The notes beneath the pieces were generated by a model. It was given only the letters and a program-made list of their open reading frames with translations. It was not told where the DNA came from and did not search any database. From Spirosoma sp. (GTDB lineage: Bacteria; Bacteroidota; Bacteroidia; Cytophagales; Spirosomataceae), in the NCBI RefSeq assembly GCF_026391055.1, contig NZ_JAPLET010000026.1:682001-746000 (forward strand): DNA of 64,000 nt, given 5' to 3'. Of this stretch, positions 54,186 to 62,900 are shown piece after piece. Both the position numbers and the translations under genes were made by a program. Numbering within the stretch: position 1 is the stretch's first letter; each line of letters opens with the position of its first letter.

Positions 54186-54190
54186 TCTCA

Positions 54191-54625
54191 ATGCCAACAA
54201 TTCACATTGATTATCTGGGCGGCCTACGCACCGATTGCATCCACATACAATCCGGTACCCACATCAATACCGATGCACCCACCGATAACCAGGGCCTTGG
54301 TGAGGCCTTTTCGCCAACCGACCTGGTGGCCAATGCGTTAGGCACCTGTATTATAACAACCATGGCCATCTTCGCCCGGCGGGATGGAATTGAGCTGACG
54401 GGCAGTACGCTGGAGGTAACAAAGATCATGACATCTCAACCGCCCCGGCGAATCGCTCGTATCGAGGTCGAACTGGTTCTGCATACGGATGCTATGCCGG
54501 ATAGCGAAACCCGCACGCGGCTCGAAAAAATTGCGCATACCTGTCCAGTGGCCATCAGCCTGCACCCCGATATTGAGCAAGCGGTGCGTATTCAGTGGGC
54601 GGAACGTGCTGTCACCACCGAGTAA
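54191..54625 (+). CDS. OsmC family peroxiredoxin-like protein
   Basis: The 144-residue protein matches the OsmC/Ohr superfamily, in which two cysteines reduce organic peroxides. The first Cys is in LGTCIITTMAIFARRDGI near residue 56 and the second in HTCPVAISLHPDIE near residue 118. The family-typical start PTIHIDYLGGLRTDC is complete. It should protect against organic peroxide in the cytoplasm. It stands alone with a dispersed repeat in its leader. Confidence 0.9.
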   Translation: MPTIHIDYLGGLRTDCIHIQSGTHINTDAPTDNQGLGEAFSPTDLVANALGTCIITTMAIFARRDGIELTGSTLEVTKIMTSQPPRRIARIEVELVLHTDAMPDSETRTRLEKIAHTCPVAISLHPDIEQAVRIQWAERAVTTE

Positions 54626-54646
54626 TTGGCTTCACCAACAGCGGCC

Positions 54647-55459
54647 TCATCGCTTGTTTTTCCTCTTTTGTCGCCACCGCTTGATGTCAGCGGTGAGATT
54701 TTCGAGAAAGAAAGAAGGGCCCACCGAAAAGTATAAGCCTGTATAATTTATTTGACTTTCGGGAACATCACGCTTCAGGATGAATCGGTAGCCTGTCAGA
54801 AAATTCAGACCAAACCAATGTAATGGTCTTAGCCACCGTACGGTCGGAAACTGATAAGCTGCCGATACGCCTACGCCTAAAGGCAGAAACACACCACGGG
54901 CCACTTCATATTTTTCGGCCTGTTCATCGTTGATTTCGTACCGGGAATGCCCATAGCCAAGTTCAATTGGCATACTAACTTCAAACGAGTGCCGACGCAA
55001 CAGATACCGCTCGTAGTAAACGGTTGCAATTCGCAAATGACGGGTAACGGACTCCGATGTATTTGGGAGCAACCCAGGACGATCGAGCCGTTGGTTCACA
55101 AAATAGAACCCGGCTCCGGCCTTGAAACTGGCTGACCGACCAGACCTGAGCGCATCCCGATGTTGGCTGGGAGGAAATAAGAACCCTGCCCTTATCCCAT
55201 ATACGCTTACTGGTACACGGCGGTTGTCTTCGGTGCGCGTATCATTGAAGAAAAAAAAACGCTGGTCAGTAGACGCAGTAAATGTCAATGACTTGGGCTT
55301 TGCCTCTCTGGGGCCAGTGGTATCGGCCATCATTAATCCGGTTTCAAATTTGGGCATAGCAAAGCCGGAGAAGGCCAATAGAGTAAACAGGAAAAGTATA
55401 TATATACTGCGGAACGAGTAATGCCCAGACGTCCGCTGCCGTCGAATTGTGTTTTTCAT
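54647..55459 (-). CDS. Outer-membrane barrel protein, unrecognised
   Basis: The 270-residue protein has a signal peptide (IYILFLFTLLAFSGFA) and a C-terminal barrel with strands such as VSVYGIRAGFLFPP, AGAGFYFVNQRL, RIATVYYERYLLRRHSFEVSMPIELGYGHSRYEI, VGVSAAYQFP, WFGLNFLTGYRFIL and GLYFSVGPSFFLENLTADIKRWRQKRKNKR. I do not recognise a family. It is convergent with OsmC and starts into the long AT-rich gap that leads to the FecR gene. Confidence 0.65.
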   Translation of the reverse strand: MKNTIRRQRTSGHYSFRSIYILFLFTLLAFSGFAMPKFETGLMMADTTGPREAKPKSLTFTASTDQRFFFFNDTRTEDNRRVPVSVYGIRAGFLFPPSQHRDALRSGRSASFKAGAGFYFVNQRLDRPGLLPNTSESVTRHLRIATVYYERYLLRRHSFEVSMPIELGYGHSRYEINDEQAEKYEVARGVFLPLGVGVSAAYQFPTVRWLRPLHWFGLNFLTGYRFILKRDVPESQINYTGLYFSVGPSFFLENLTADIKRWRQKRKNKR

Positions 55460-56021
55460 CGCGTTGATGATAACATAACGGCTTTAAAGGATAATAGTTA
55501 AAAAGTAAGCTTTTTACAAGTAAAATTTCGAGCAATAGCCTGATTATGTATCTTAATTTGTTCTCATAAGGCACCTTCAAATATACTTATAGAGAGTCGA
55601 TGTACTATTAGAATAGCAGGAAACATAGTATACATTCCATTCCTAGAGGTGCCTCATCCCTAAAAAATACAATTCCCTTGATTTGCATTATCCTATATTT
55701 TATCTGCTGTAACACACTTAAAATATATTTCCCAACTCATTTTTTTACAACTATATCTTCGTGTTTTCCTTTTTGGCAACGTTCCCGGTAACGCTTGCAT
55801 AAAAAAAGTGTGGATTTTTCTTTGTTATATCTAATATAATTAAGAAGCTTACATATAGATTTTAACGTAAACAGGCTAAATATATCGATAGAGATTCATC
55901 AAATTATCCACAATTCACCTGAGTGAGTCAACGGGAGTTTGGTAATGATCTACTTCTTTTGTCGAGGTAAGTAGAAACCCTTATTCCAAACGCTTTTGTT
56001 TACACGAAACAGTTATACACC
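55460..56021. other. Long AT-rich leader upstream of fecR
   Basis: This 562-nt gap is the most AT-rich long intergenic stretch in the window. It must hold promoters for the barrel gene (minus) and the FecR-SusCD unit (plus). It contains a LacI-type quasi-palindrome at 55776-55798 and one perfect DnaA-box sequence TTATCCACA at 55904-55912. No gene of convincing length is seen in it. Confidence 0.45.
55776..55798. promoter_or_regulatory. Candidate LacI-type operator
   Basis: GCAACGTTCCCGGTAACGCTTGC centres on CCGG, and seven of the first nine positions outward on each side match by symmetry. This AACGTTcCCGGtAACG layout is like operators of LacI family regulators, and lies upstream of the FecR-SusCD unit. 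Function is inferred. Confidence 0.5.
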
Positions 56022-56810
56022 GTGTCACAAAAGTCATATTCTGCTTATAGCGCTGAGGAATTCGTCCTTGATGACTTATTCGTACGATGGGTTAAACACC
56101 CGAACGACGAAGAGGTCGCGTCCTATTGGCAGATATGGTTGTCAAACCATCCTCACCAGGAAGAAACAGTAGAGACAGCACGGTACCTCATACAAACGGC
56201 CCGGCATTCTGATCTACCGGCTCTGTCGTCCGACGAGATTTCAACAGTGTGGGGACGTATACGCGAGTCGCTTCAGACTATGGAAGACGTCAGGCCACTT
56301 CAGTCCGATGTTCGGGCAATGGTTGGGTGGTGGTACTTTATGCGAACTGTTCTGGCTGCGTTTGGTGTGGTAGCTCTTATTGGCTGGGCGCTCTGGATGC
56401 AGTATGGACCCGAGCAATCAGTATGGAGCGTCAGTACCCACGCCTACCAAACTCGTCAGATTCGCTTACCGGACAATTCAACCATGACGTTGTATCCGAA
56501 CAGCACCGCCCGCTACGCACGGCGTTGGTCTGACGAGACACCGAGAGCGGTGTGGTTAAAGGGGGAAGCTGATTTTTCCATCATTCACCGAAACGACACC
56601 TCATCGGCCCGCTTGTTCAGAGTACATACTGCTGGCCTGACCATCGAAGCTGTAGGAACTATCTTTCGGGTGAGACAACGGCCAACAGGAACATCGGTAG
56701 CGCTTACTTCGGGGCAGGTAAGCTTACTCGTAAAATCGAAGGAACCAATACGGCTTAAACCGGGCGAATCCATTGAGATTGCCTCAGGTACATCCAAGAC
56801 ATTACCCTAG
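56022..56810 (+). CDS. FecR family anti-sigma factor, short and without sigma partner
   Basis: The 262-residue protein has a cytoplasmic N-terminal region of about 100 residues, one membrane helix (about 103-127, TVLAAFGVVALIGWALWM), and a periplasmic FecR domain (about 135-235, with RQIRLPDNSTMTLYPNSTARYARRW, VWLKGEADFSII and VRQRPTGTSVALTSGQVSLLV). It stops soon after, so the DUF4974 domain common in Bacteroidota FecR proteins is missing. Translation begins at GTG. Such proteins normally hold back an ECF sigma factor until a SusC-type receptor signals, yet no sigma gene precedes it. It is 31 nt upstream of susC. Confidence 0.88.
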   Translation: MSQKSYSAYSAEEFVLDDLFVRWVKHPNDEEVASYWQIWLSNHPHQEETVETARYLIQTARHSDLPALSSDEISTVWGRIRESLQTMEDVRPLQSDVRAMVGWWYFMRTVLAAFGVVALIGWALWMQYGPEQSVWSVSTHAYQTRQIRLPDNSTMTLYPNSTARYARRWSDETPRAVWLKGEADFSIIHRNDTSSARLFRVHTAGLTIEAVGTIFRVRQRPTGTSVALTSGQVSLLVKSKEPIRLKPGESIEIASGTSKTLP

Positions 56811-56841
56811 TTTGTTAACTTTTACGCCAATCTAATCTAAC

Positions 56842-59800
56842 ATGCATTTAACAATTACCCAACCACCACGCCTGGCGTGGCTTCCTCTGCTTGGCCTGGC
56901 GGCACTTACGCTGGTAAGCCAGCCGGCGTTTAGTGCGCCACCCACTAATCATCCGCTTACAGACAACCCAACTCAGGAGCTAACCGTTAGCGGTAAAGTA
57001 CTTTCCGGAGATGATAACACCGGGTTACCAGGCGTAAGTGTAGCCGTAAAAGGCACAACCCGCGGTACTTCCACCGACGCAAACGGAGAGTACCGTATCA
57101 GCGTGCCAAACAACCGGGCGGTACTGGTTTTCTCAGCTGTCGGTTTTGTTAGCCAGGAAGTTACTGTAGGCAACAAATCAACTGTCAACCTCACCCTGAG
57201 TACGGATACCCGTGCCCTGAACGAAGTTGTCGTTATTGGTTATGGTTCTCAGAAAAAGAGCCAGACCACTGGAGCGATCTCGTCGGTTACGCCAAAACAA
57301 ATCACCGAACAGCCCATTACCAACATTGGCCAAGCCATGCAGGGCCGGGTAGCCGGTGTCGATGTGGCGCAGTCGGGTAGCCGACCAGGGTCTGTACCAA
57401 CCATTCGGGTTCGGGGACGTCGTTCGTTCAACGCCGGTAACGATCCACTTTACGTAGTTGATGGTATTCCTCTATCAGAAGGTTATGAAGACATTAACCC
57501 GAACGATGTAGGCTCGATGGAAATCCTGAAAGATGCTACCGCAACGGCCATTTATGGAGCCAGAGGTGCTAACGGCGTTATCCTGGTTACAACCAAACGG
57601 GGCAACCCGGTTGGTAAAACAACCATCAGCTACGATAACTACGTTGGTTTTACCGATCCGCTTGACAAAGTAAAGCTGTTCAGTGGGTCTGAATTTGCCG
57701 AATTTGTTCGGGAAGCTTACCGGACTACGGGTAACTACAAAGACGCCAATGGCAATCCCGTTCCTACGGGTGTAGCTGATGCCTATGCTGACTCCAAGGT
57801 GGCCGTTCTGGGCGGTGACCCAAACGTTGCAGCTGGTCTGGCTGCCAACCGGAATACCGACTGGCAATCGTTAATCCTAAAGCAGGGAATTCAGCAAAAC
57901 CACTCGCTGGGTATTCAGGGTGGCAATGAAAAAACGCAGTTTTATATTTCGGCTGGTTTTTTCCAGGATAAAGGGATTATGCCTGGTCTGGATTTTACCC
58001 GTTACTCGCTGCGTGCCAATATCGACCACCAGATCAATAAGGCTCTTAAAGTGGGTATTGCCTCGTATATGATGTATAGTTTACGGAATGGCGAGAACCT
58101 CAACCCGTATAACTTTACGCTTCAGCAAAATCCGCTTGGTCGCCCGTACGATGATAACGGCAACCTGATCTTCTTTCCTACGAATGATGCGTTGCTCACC
58201 AATCCGCTCGCGGAGGTTGTACCGGGTGCACAGATAGAAGAACGAAAGAAATACCGCATTTTCAACAGTATATACGCGGAAGTGAATATACTCGATGGAT
58301 TGAAATACCGGGTTAATTTCGGCCCTGACTTTACCATTAACCGGTATGGCCGCTTTATCGGTGCGCAAACCAACGCCCGGAAAGGTGGTGACGCACAAGC
58401 ACAAACTGCCAGTGCCTTTAACTTCAACTATACGCTGGAGAACGTTGTAACATATAACAAAAAAGTAGGCGATCACAACTTCGGTTTTACCGCCCTGCAA
58501 TCCATTCAGCGTAATAATGGTGAACTGAATAACATCTCTGTTCAGGGTGTGCCAGCCGAATCGCAGCAGTTTTATAATGTAGGCAACGCCAGTGCTGTAT
58601 TAGGGGTAGGTAGTGGATTGAGTCAGTGGACTATCAACTCATACATGGGTCGTATCAACTACGATTACAAAGACAAATACCTGGTAACCGCTACGTTGCG
58701 CCGGGATGGATCGAGCCGATTCGGGGTAAATACTAAATATGGTAACTTTCCCGGTATAGCGTTAGGCTGGAATGTCAGCAACGAAGACTTTATGAAAGGG
58801 TCTAGCTGGGTCGACCTGCTGAAAATCCGGGCCAGCCGTGGTTCGGTAGGTAACCAGGGGGTAGCCCCTTATCAGACGCAGGGTTTGCTGGACCGCACGG
58901 TGTACGCCTTTGGTAATACGCCTGCTTATGGCTATCGCCCTAATACGATTGGTAACCCCGACTTGCGTTGGGAGACTTCAACCAGTACAAACATTGGTAT
59001 TGATTTCAGCTTATGGCGGGGCCGGGTAGCAGGTGCGATCGAATTGTATAATACCCGCACCACCGACCTGCTGCTATCTGACCTTCTGCCTACTTCAATC
59101 GGTTTCAACTCGGTAACCCGGAACATTGGCGAAACTCAGAATAAAGGGATCGAAGTGAGTGTATCGACCGTGAACGTGAATTCAAAAAGCGGGTTCAAAT
59201 GGACATCCGACATTGTGTTTTCTAAGAACTCGGAAGCCATTATCTCATTGTTCAACGGACCTATTGATGACGTGGGAAACAAACGCTTCATTGGTAAGCC
59301 TTTGACGGCCATGTACGATTACAAGAAAGCAGGTATCTGGCAAACCAGCGAAGCTGATGCCGCTAAATCCTACCAGAGTGCAGTTGGTCAGATTAAGGTA
59401 CAGGACACGAATAACGACGGCAAAATTACGGCTGATGACCGCGTGTACTTAGGCTCCGATATTCCTACCTGGAGTGGTGGTATCACGAACCGGTTCAGCT
59501 ACAAAGGATTTGACCTGAACTTCTTTATCTACGCCCGCATTGGTCAAACCATCCTGAGTGGTTTCCACCGCGACAACAACCAGTTGGCTGGTCGTTATGA
59601 GCAGATCAAAGTGGATTACTGGACACCCAACAACCCAACGAATGAGTTCCCACGGCCTAACTCAAGTCAGGAATTCCCCGTCTATAACTCGGCCATTATC
59701 TATTTCGACGGTTCGTTCGTGAAAGTTCGTAACATCAACTTCGGTTACACGTTCCCGTCGAGCATCACCTCAAAACTACGCATGCAGTCGCTACGCCTGT

Positions 59801-59946
59801 TCAGCAGCATTCAGCAGCCGTTCATCTTCTCGTCCTACCGGTCGAAGTACAACGGTGTCGATCCTGAAACGAGTGATGGAACAGTGAGTAATGGTGTTAC
59901 ACCCGCTACCCGTGTAGTGACCTTTGGTTTGAACGTTAAATTCTAA
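56842..59946 (+). CDS. SusC/RagA family TonB-linked outer-membrane transporter
   Basis: The 1034-residue receptor imports oligosaccharides or other nutrients across the outer membrane with energy from TonB. After the signal peptide comes a carboxypeptidase-like regulatory domain (GKVLSGDDNTGLPGVSVAVKGTTRGTSTDANGEYRISVPN, residues about 51-110), the TonB box region (LNEVVVIGYGSQKKSQTTGAIS), the plug (IRVRGRRSFNAGNDPLYVVDGIP) and a 22-strand barrel ending in VTFGLNVKF. It has no STN signalling domain. It pairs with the SusD gene 50 nt downstream. The substrate is unknown, although the downstream enzymes point to a glycoside. Confidence 0.96.
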   Translation: MHLTITQPPRLAWLPLLGLAALTLVSQPAFSAPPTNHPLTDNPTQELTVSGKVLSGDDNTGLPGVSVAVKGTTRGTSTDANGEYRISVPNNRAVLVFSAVGFVSQEVTVGNKSTVNLTLSTDTRALNEVVVIGYGSQKKSQTTGAISSVTPKQITEQPITNIGQAMQGRVAGVDVAQSGSRPGSVPTIRVRGRRSFNAGNDPLYVVDGIPLSEGYEDINPNDVGSMEILKDATATAIYGARGANGVILVTTKRGNPVGKTTISYDNYVGFTDPLDKVKLFSGSEFAEFVREAYRTTGNYKDANGNPVPTGVADAYADSKVAVLGGDPNVAAGLAANRNTDWQSLILKQGIQQNHSLGIQGGNEKTQFYISAGFFQDKGIMPGLDFTRYSLRANIDHQINKALKVGIASYMMYSLRNGENLNPYNFTLQQNPLGRPYDDNGNLIFFPTNDALLTNPLAEVVPGAQIEERKKYRIFNSIYAEVNILDGLKYRVNFGPDFTINRYGRFIGAQTNARKGGDAQAQTASAFNFNYTLENVVTYNKKVGDHNFGFTALQSIQRNNGELNNISVQGVPAESQQFYNVGNASAVLGVGSGLSQWTINSYMGRINYDYKDKYLVTATLRRDGSSRFGVNTKYGNFPGIALGWNVSNEDFMKGSSWVDLLKIRASRGSVGNQGVAPYQTQGLLDRTVYAFGNTPAYGYRPNTIGNPDLRWETSTSTNIGIDFSLWRGRVAGAIELYNTRTTDLLLSDLLPTSIGFNSVTRNIGETQNKGIEVSVSTVNVNSKSGFKWTSDIVFSKNSEAIISLFNGPIDDVGNKRFIGKPLTAMYDYKKAGIWQTSEADAAKSYQSAVGQIKVQDTNNDGKITADDRVYLGSDIPTWSGGITNRFSYKGFDLNFFIYARIGQTILSGFHRDNNQLAGRYEQIKVDYWTPNNPTNEFPRPNSSQEFPVYNSAIIYFDGSFVKVRNINFGYTFPSSITSKLRMQSLRLFSSIQQPFIFSSYRSKYNGVDPETSDGTVSNGVTPATRVVTFGLNVKF

Positions 59947-59996
59947 GCACATAGCCAGTAAGCCTTGTGTTTATAAATACCTCAAGATTAAAAAAC

Positions 59997-61682
59997 ATGA
60001 AATCAAATTTCACACATAAATCATTCCGCATCCTGGCTCTTGCTGCTCTGCTGGTTAGCGGGCAGGCCTGTAAGGATGTGCTGAAGGAAACAGTAATCTC
60101 GGCAATTCCGAACGATTACATCAATACCCCAAAAGGCTTCGAAGATGCCAGCAAAGCGGCTTATTCTTCCCTGCGCAATTTCTACGCATCGGAGCGCGGC
60201 CTGACCATGACCGAGTATGGCACTGATATTTACCAGGCTGGTGCGGATGGGAGCTACAAAGGGTTTCACTTCTACGATACCCAGATGAATAGCTTCGTCG
60301 ATATCATCCAGCAAGTTTGGGAAGAGTTATATAGGGGCATAAACACCTGCAACGCCGTTATTGAACGGGCACCGGCAGCTACGGTTTCTGATGCCGTGAA
60401 AAAACTGCGCGTAGCCGAGATGAAGTTTTTACGTGCCCATTATTACTTTATTCTGGTGCAGCAGTTTGGCGGTGTCGATCTAAGACTCAAAGAAACTCTA
60501 GGGCCTACGAAAGTAACCAGCCGGGCAACTGAAGCTGACGTATACAAACAGATAACAGCCGATCTTGAAGCCGCCATCCCTGACCTGGACCCAAAGATGC
60601 GGTCAGCTGATTATGGCCGGGCTACCAAAGCCGCTGCCGAACATCTGCTGGCACGCGTATATTTGACTAAAGCAACCTCATCGGCTAAAGCGTCTGACGA
60701 TTATGCGAAAGCCGCTACTCTGGCACAGAGTGTCATTGCTAACTACGGCTTTAAGCTCCTGCCTGATTTTGCGAGTGTATTTGCCCAGGGAAGTGGCGAA
60801 ATCAACGATGAAGTTATCTTCTCGGTTCAGTACACATCGGACCCGCTGACCAACATGAACACGGCCAACACCAACAATGGTGACGGTAACAAGCTGCACT
60901 TATACTTCGGGATGCAGTACGACGTGCAACCGGGTATGAAACGGGATATTGCCAACGACCGTCCATTTAAACGGCTTCGCCCAACAACCTACCTGCTTGA
61001 AACCGTTTTCAAAGATCGGATCAATGATTCCCGCTACAAGAAAACATTCAAGGATACCTGGCTGAGCAACAACCCCGGCACAAACCTGAATACATCCTTC
61101 GATAACAGCAAAGCCAAAATGACGTTGAAAGCGGGCGATACGGCTATCTACATACCGGGTGTTGAATGGACGATGGCCCAGCGGGCAGCCAAGCCTTATC
61201 AGGTTTTGGTCCCCAGCGCCTACACAGCAGCACTATTTCCAACGCTGCAAAAATTCCTCGATCCGCTCCGTCCTGATCTGACGTATGAGCAAGGTAGCCG
61301 CGATTATCTGGCGTTCCGTCTGGCAGAGACGTATTTGATCCTAGCCGAAGCTCAGTTAAAACAGGGTAAAACGACAGAGGCTGCTGCGGCTATTAATGCC
61401 GTTCGTCGCCGGGCCGCTTATCCGGGTAAAGAGTCAGCTATGGAGCTCCAAGCCGGTGACCTGACGATGGAGACGATCTATGAAGAGCGTGCCCGCGAAA
61501 TGGCTGGTGAGCAAACCCGTTGGATGGATCTGAAGCGTTGGGGTATTCTGGTAGAGCGCGTAAAGAAATACAATCCAGACGGAGCTGTTAACGTAAAAGA
61601 AACGCACAACCTGCGTCCAATTCCGCAAACGCAGATTGACCGGACAGAGAACGCAGGATTTGCCCAGAATCCAGGATTCTAA
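59997..61682 (+). CDS. SusD/RagB family nutrient-binding lipoprotein
   Basis: The 561-residue protein is the surface lid of the SusC transporter. The lipoprotein signal ends LLVSGQAC, with Cys near residue 24. TPR-type helices and the family-typical C-terminus are visible (YLAFRLAETYLILAEAQLKQGKTTEAAAAINAVRRRAAYPG, and YEERAREMAGEQTRWMDLKRWGILVERVKKYNP). The ATG at 59997 is used because it opens the signal; an upstream start at 59967 adds ten residues. It captures the substrate and loads it into SusC. Confidence 0.96.
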   Translation: MKSNFTHKSFRILALAALLVSGQACKDVLKETVISAIPNDYINTPKGFEDASKAAYSSLRNFYASERGLTMTEYGTDIYQAGADGSYKGFHFYDTQMNSFVDIIQQVWEELYRGINTCNAVIERAPAATVSDAVKKLRVAEMKFLRAHYYFILVQQFGGVDLRLKETLGPTKVTSRATEADVYKQITADLEAAIPDLDPKMRSADYGRATKAAAEHLLARVYLTKATSSAKASDDYAKAATLAQSVIANYGFKLLPDFASVFAQGSGEINDEVIFSVQYTSDPLTNMNTANTNNGDGNKLHLYFGMQYDVQPGMKRDIANDRPFKRLRPTTYLLETVFKDRINDSRYKKTFKDTWLSNNPGTNLNTSFDNSKAKMTLKAGDTAIYIPGVEWTMAQRAAKPYQVLVPSAYTAALFPTLQKFLDPLRPDLTYEQGSRDYLAFRLAETYLILAEAQLKQGKTTEAAAAINAVRRRAAYPGKESAMELQAGDLTMETIYEERAREMAGEQTRWMDLKRWGILVERVKKYNPDGAVNVKETHNLRPIPQTQIDRTENAGFAQNPGF

Positions 61683-61695
61683 CGACTAATTGGGT

Positions 61696-61768
61696 GAAAG
61701 ACTGAAAGAGCGAAAGAGCGGAAAACTGGCACAAGCAATTTTCGCTCCTTCGCTCTTTCAGTCTTTTC
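61696..61768. repeat. Quasi-palindrome, GAAAGACTGAAAGAGCGAA words
   Basis: AAAGACTGAAAGAGCGAA (within 61696-61714) is the perfect 18-nt reverse complement of TTCGCTCTTTCAGTCTTT (61749-61766), with extra AGAGCG and CGCTCC words inside. It lies after SusD and before the TIM-barrel gene. Confidence 0.85.
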
Positions 61769-61883
61769 TATCAGTAGAAGTAGGGCTATACAAGCTTATT
61801 TTATCACTTCTTTATATCAAAAACTTTCATTCACAATCAGTTTATAGGCCATCGGCTACCACTGATTATTGACCCTTACGATT

Positions 61884-62810
61884 ATGCTGGAGACGGTAAA
61901 CCGACGGCAGTTTCTTACCACGGCCGGCGTGTCGGCCCTAACTTTACTGGTTGGTGCAAATCGATTATCTGCCGGTATAGCCAAACCCTCCGGCCTAAAA
62001 ATCGCCTACTCGGCTATCACCTGGGGAGGTAACGATGCCCAGGCTATTGCCGACCTATCGGCAATGGGCTACCGGGGCATTCAATTGCGGGCCAATGCCT
62101 TTGGGCCTTACAAAGCCAAACCCTCGGAATTAAAAGCCCTGCTCGACCAGCACCACCTCGCGCTGGCCATGTTTTCGAGTGGGAACGTCGAGATTGACCC
62201 GGCCAAAGAACAGAGCACCATCGACATGCACGTGGCTCATGCCAGTTTTGTAAAAGCACTGGGAGGCTCGGCTATTCAATTGACCAACTCTGCCCGCCCC
62301 AAAGATCGACTGCCAACGACCGAAGAGTTGAAAAGACTCGCTGCCGTCATGAACGAAATCGGTAAACAAACCGCCGACCTGGGCGTGCAGGCCACCTATC
62401 ACAACCACATGCACCAACTGGGCGAAACACCCGAAGAAGTAGATGTGATCATTCAGGCGATGAACCCTAAGTTCGTAAAGCTGGAACTCGACATTGCTCA
62501 TTACAAGCAAGGCGGTGGCGAGCCCGAGAAAGCCGTGAAGCAATATAAAGACATTATCTATGCACTTCACCTGAAAGACACCATGTCGCCCCTGCCCGAT
62601 AAACCGGATAACCCTAAGGCATACAAGTTTGTCGAACTGGGACGGGGTAACGTAAACGTCCCGGCTGTATTTAAAGCGCTGGAGGAAATCAAGTTCAAAG
62701 GATGGGGCATTATTGAATTGGACGGCGTACCCGAAAAAGACAAGACAGCTGCGCAGTGTGCTCAGATCAATAAAGATTACATTACAAAAACGTTAAACTT
62801 CCCGCTTTGA
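61884..62810 (+). CDS. Sugar isomerase/epimerase-like TIM barrel, TAT-exported
   Basis: The 308-residue protein starts MLETVNRRQFLTTAGVSALTL, a twin-arginine signal, so it is folded before export to the periplasm. The rest is a TIM barrel of the xylose-isomerase/AP-endonuclease 2 group, with metal ligands suggested by ATYHNHMHQLGE near residue 173, KLELDIAHYKQGG near 203, ALHLKDT near 232 and WGIIELDGVPE near 278. Some relatives act as hydratases or epimerases on 3-keto sugars, which fits the DUF1080 gene just downstream. The exact reaction is not known. Confidence 0.88.
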   Translation: MLETVNRRQFLTTAGVSALTLLVGANRLSAGIAKPSGLKIAYSAITWGGNDAQAIADLSAMGYRGIQLRANAFGPYKAKPSELKALLDQHHLALAMFSSGNVEIDPAKEQSTIDMHVAHASFVKALGGSAIQLTNSARPKDRLPTTEELKRLAAVMNEIGKQTADLGVQATYHNHMHQLGETPEEVDVIIQAMNPKFVKLELDIAHYKQGGGEPEKAVKQYKDIIYALHLKDTMSPLPDKPDNPKAYKFVELGRGNVNVPAVFKALEEIKFKGWGIIELDGVPEKDKTAAQCAQINKDYITKTLNFPL

Positions 62811-62819
62811 GTCTCTAGG

Positions 62820-62892
62820 TTCACTCCGTGTATCTCTGTGCCATATTTTTGTTTCACAGAGATGCACGGAGATAGCACAGAGGTTCATGGAG
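62820..62892. repeat. CACAGAGATGCACGGAG repeat before DUF1080
   Basis: CTCCGTGTATCTCTGTG (62824-62840) is the reverse complement of CACAGAGATGCACGGAG (62855-62871) at 16 of 17. A direct copy CACAGAGGTTCATGGAG (62876-62892) follows at 14 of 17. The last copy ends 8 nt before the DUF1080 start codon, so the hairpin lies in the leader. Confidence 0.85.
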
Positions 62893-62900
62893 AAAACATT

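Noticed and set aside
55904-55912. Perfect DnaA box TTATCCACA in an AT-rich gap, with a weaker TGTGGATTT at 55808-55816, hinting at a replication origin
   Set aside because: Only one perfect box, no dnaA, dnaN or gidA-type genes nearby, and a 9-mer is expected by chance in AT-rich DNA of this size.
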